This document shows positions 5,946 to 7,673 of a stretch of DNA of 7,673 nucleotides, piece by piece. Positions within the stretch are counted from its first letter, which is position 1. Each line of letters begins with the position of its first letter. Both the position numbers and the translations under genes were made by a program. Origin of the DNA: Bacteroidota bacterium (GTDB taxonomy: Bacteria; Bacteroidota; Rhodothermia; Rhodothermales; JAAAOL01); assembly GCA_009908885.1 (NCBI GenBank), contig JAAAOL010000281.1, forward strand, positions 1 to 7,673, given 5' to 3'. The notes beneath the pieces were generated by a model. The model did no database searches and had not been told where the DNA came from. It was given only the letters and a program-made list of their open reading frames with translations.

Positions 5946-5978
5946 ATGTTGCAGCGTAATGCAACGAAGCGGCAACAT
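5946..5978. repeat. GTTGC/GCAAC half-site cluster
   Basis: ATGTTGC (5946-5952) is the exact inverse complement of GCAACAT (5972-5978). A further GCAAC at 5961-5965 lies 11 bases before the GCAAC at 5972-5976, one helical turn, so three half-sites face one DNA side or nearly so. The cluster starts immediately after the 18-base inverted repeat in the same divergent promoter gap. Confidence 0.4.
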
Positions 5979-6057
5979 CGATTCGGCCTGAAGGCGTTTC
6001 GTCTCGTATCTTCCGAACTCATCGTGCCCCGCTTGCCCTGGCTATCCCTGGACTGCC

Positions 6058-7203
6058 ATGCCCCTGCCTGACCTGACTGCTGAGACGCTGCGCACGGCGC
6101 CGCTGGCCCGCGCCGAGACGATTCCCTCCAGCTGGTACGTCGATCCCCGGATGCACGCGTTCGAGCAGGACGCCGTCTTCGCCCGGACGTGGCAGCTCGT
6201 GGGCCACGTCGGCCAGATGCCGTCCGCGGGCGACTACCTGACGGCGGCGGTCGCGGGCAACCCGGTCGTGGTTGTGCGGGACCGGGACGATGGGCTGCGG
6301 GCGTTCTACAACGTGTGCCGCCACCGGGGCGGGCCGCTCGCCACCGCGCGCTGCGGCCACGCGCGGATGCTCCAGTGCCAGTACCACGGCTGGACGTACC
6401 GCCTGGACGGCAGCCTGCGGGGCGTCCCGCGCTTCGATCGCACCGAGCTGTTCGACAAGCGGGACTACGGCCTCGTGCCGCTCGCCGTGGATACCTGGCA
6501 GGGACTCGTCTTCGTCCGCCTGGAAGATGGTGCGGGAAGCGAGATTCCGCCGTTGCTCGACGTGGTGGACGGCATCGCAGGTCGCATCGCGCCGCTGCGG
6601 CTCGACCGGCTGCGCTTCGCCCGGCGCGTCACCTACGATGTGGCCTGCAACTGGAAGGTCTACGTGGACAACTACCTGGAAGGTTACCACCTGCCGCTCG
6701 TCCACCCGGAACTGTGCGACCGCCTCGACGTGCGCGGCTACACGACCGAGACGTTCCGCTGGTACTCGCTCCAGCACAGCGGCCTGCGCGGAGGCGGGGA
6801 CGGCTACTACGGCACCGACGCCTCGGACGACGACGCAGCCTACTACTACTTCCTCTTCCCGAACGTCATGCTCAACATCCTGCCCGGACGGCTGCAGACG
6901 AACATCGTGGAGCCCGTCGCGGCGTCGCGCTGCCGGGTCCACTTCGACTATTTCTACACCGATGGTGCATCCGAGCAGCGCATCGATGAGGACGTGGCCT
7001 TCAGCGACCGGGTGCAGCAGGAGGACGTCGACATCTGCGAGCACGTGCAGCGCGGCCTCGCCTCCCGCGCCTACGACCGGGGGCGCTTCTCGGTGGAGGC
7101 CGAGGCAGGCGTCTATCACTTTCAGTGTTTGTTGAAGGACGCTTACCGCGCTGCGCTCGACCAGGAGGACGTCCGCACGGAATCCGGCGTGGAGGGGAAC
7201 TGA
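6058..7203 (+). CDS. Rieske non-heme iron oxygenase, alpha subunit
   Basis: The protein has 381 aa from ATG 6058-6060. The [2Fe-2S] Rieske motif is complete: Cys87-x-His89, 17 residues, Cys107-x2-His110. The catalytic domain has NWKVYVDNYLEGYHLPLVHPEL at 198-219 (two halves: NWKVYVDNYLEGYH, LPLVHPEL), with Glu208 as the likely bridge from the Rieske centre and His211/His216 as iron ligands; Asp325 in EDVDICEHVQRGL fits the third ligand. The chain end, with ICEHVQRGL, GRFSVEAEAGVYHFQCLL, resembles choline monooxygenase, glycine-betaine demethylase (GbcA) and carnitine oxygenase (CntA) rather than classic ring dioxygenases. It would use O2 and electrons from a separate reductase to hydroxylate or demethylate a small substrate in the cytoplasm. 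No reductase or ferredoxin is next to it. It is divergent from the NTF2-like gene and overlaps pgeF by one base, so it is the first gene of an operon. Confidence 0.92.
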   Translation: MPLPDLTAETLRTAPLARAETIPSSWYVDPRMHAFEQDAVFARTWQLVGHVGQMPSAGDYLTAAVAGNPVVVVRDRDDGLRAFYNVCRHRGGPLATARCGHARMLQCQYHGWTYRLDGSLRGVPRFDRTELFDKRDYGLVPLAVDTWQGLVFVRLEDGAGSEIPPLLDVVDGIAGRIAPLRLDRLRFARRVTYDVACNWKVYVDNYLEGYHLPLVHPELCDRLDVRGYTTETFRWYSLQHSGLRGGGDGYYGTDASDDDAAYYYFLFPNVMLNILPGRLQTNIVEPVAASRCRVHFDYFYTDGASEQRIDEDVAFSDRVQQEDVDICEHVQRGLASRAYDRGRFSVEAEAGVYHFQCLLKDAYRAALDQEDVRTESGVEGN

Positions 7204-7205
7204 TG
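7191..7205 (+). promoter_or_regulatory. Shine-Dalgarno and TGATG stop-start overlap
   Basis: GGAGG at 7191-7195 lies 7 bases before ATG 7203-7205, within the last codons of the Rieske gene. The stop TGA 7201-7203 shares its A with the next start. This arrangement fixes the pgeF start and supports translational coupling by terminating ribosomes. It is the clearest Shine-Dalgarno in the window. Confidence 0.8.
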
Positions 7206-7673
7206 CCGCGAAGAGCGACGACCGAGCCGATGCCGCGCTACCTCACGCCCGCGATTTTCGACGGGATGCCGCAGGTAGTGGCGGGCTTCAGCACGCGCCG
7301 GGGCGGGACGAGCGCGCCGCCGTACGACAGCCTGAACCTGAGCCTCAGTCCGGACGACGAGGCCGATGCTATGCGCGCGAACCGCCGTCGCCTGTTCGAG
7401 CAGGTCGGGTTCTCGGTGGACGACCTTGCCCTCGCCGGGCAGGTGCATGGTGCCCGTGTGGAGCACGTGACCGCGCCAGGCCTGTATCGAGGCGTGGATG
7501 GCCTCGTGACGGCCACGCCGGGCGTGCTCCTGTGCATCACCGCCGCCGACTGCGCCGCCGTGCTGCTGGCCGACGCCGGAGCCGACGCTGAGGCGGGCGT
7601 CGTCGGGGCGTGCCATGCCGGGTGGCGGGGTACGGTCGCGCGCATCGTGCCGACGACGGTCGCGCAGATGCAG
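7203..7673 (+). CDS. pgeF: PgeF/YfiH-family laccase-domain protein (3'-truncated by window edge)
   Basis: The frame opens at ATG 7203-7205 and is still open at the window end, giving 157 of an expected 240-260 residues. The family marks are all present: VVAGFSTRRGGTSAPPYDSLNL in the N-terminal part (residues 25-46), GQVHG with His82, ITAADCAAVLL with Cys117, and ACHAGWRGTV with His138. These two His and one Cys form the metal site of the DUF152/Cu-oxidase_4 fold. The family has been called polyphenol oxidase; members act as purine nucleoside phosphorylase/adenosine deaminase-type enzymes (LACC1-like), and in E. coli the protein is peptidoglycan editing factor, which removes wrongly incorporated residues from UDP-MurNAc precursors. 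A second ATG at residue 10 is possible, but the Shine-Dalgarno supports the first. It is co-transcribed with the Rieske gene, which does not by itself change the functional call. Confidence 0.9.
   Translation, partial: MPRRATTEPMPRYLTPAIFDGMPQVVAGFSTRRGGTSAPPYDSLNLSLSPDDEADAMRANRRRLFEQVGFSVDDLALAGQVHGARVEHVTAPGLYRGVDGLVTATPGVLLCITAADCAAVLLADAGADAEAGVVGACHAGWRGTVARIVPTTVAQMQ

Larger units (their letters stand above)
5879..6057. promoter_or_regulatory. Divergent promoter region between NTF2-like and Rieske genes
   Basis: This 179-base gap must contain both divergent promoters. Its middle (about 5900-5965) is conspicuously AT-rich against the GC-rich surroundings. A TATAAT lies on the plus strand at 5926-5931, but the -35 position 17 bases upstream is poor; on the minus strand TATACA (complement of 5924-5929) is an alternative -10. 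The region carries the inverted repeat at 5928-5945 and the GCAAC repeats described separately. Neither gene start has a Shine-Dalgarno. Confidence 0.6.

Noticed and set aside
6019..7119. A 366-codon minus-strand frame opposite the Rieske gene
   Set aside because: No domain pattern, and the plus strand has the complete Rieske and mononuclear-iron motifs.

Overview
The window is GC-rich DNA with densely packed genes on both strands. Outer-membrane biogenesis genes (a TonB-dependent receptor with signal peptide) point to a Gram-negative host. Most starts lack a Shine-Dalgarno sequence, and proteins rich in Asp/Glu (NTF2-like protein, flavoprotein, PgeF) recur. Together these fit a high-GC relative of the Bacteroidota such as Rhodothermota (Rhodothermus/Salinibacter/Rubricoccus-type). 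That placement is an inference from style; no rRNA or marker gene is present.

Layout, left to right. Positions 2-457 (+) hold the C-terminal four-helix end of a P-type cation ATPase. It converges on a TonB-dependent outer-membrane receptor (522-2432, -). Upstream of the receptor, on the same strand, lies a secreted DUF4019-type protein (2611-3123, -) with its own strong intrinsic terminator at 2544-2582, so the receptor must be transcribed separately. Next comes a probable two-gene operon read right to left: a three-helix membrane protein (4776-5102) followed 34 bases later by a MerA/lipoamide-dehydrogenase-like flavoprotein (3266-4741).

Positions 5103-5521 contain no intact gene. They hold a short (+) relic of an AhpD/carboxymuconolactone-decarboxylase-family gene (5257-5397), broken off at about residue 35. 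It runs into an 8-base G-rich tandem array able to form a G-quadruplex (5359-5398), then a 7-base tandem array (5405-5453), then an intrinsic terminator (5454-5490) serving the leftward NTF2/SnoaL-like gene (5522-5878).

The NTF2-like gene is divergent from a Rieske non-heme iron oxygenase alpha subunit (6058-7203, +). The 179-base gap between them is locally AT-rich and carries an 18-base inverted repeat and a helically phased GCAAC repeat, so it is the best candidate for shared regulation. The Rieske gene overlaps the next gene, pgeF (laccase-domain protein, 7203 to beyond the window), by one base in TGATG, with a good Shine-Dalgarno, implying translational coupling.

No single large novel system is evident. 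The best leads are the membrane protein/flavoprotein pair with its unusual active site, the composite repeat block at a broken gene, and the divergent NTF2-fold/Rieske pair.
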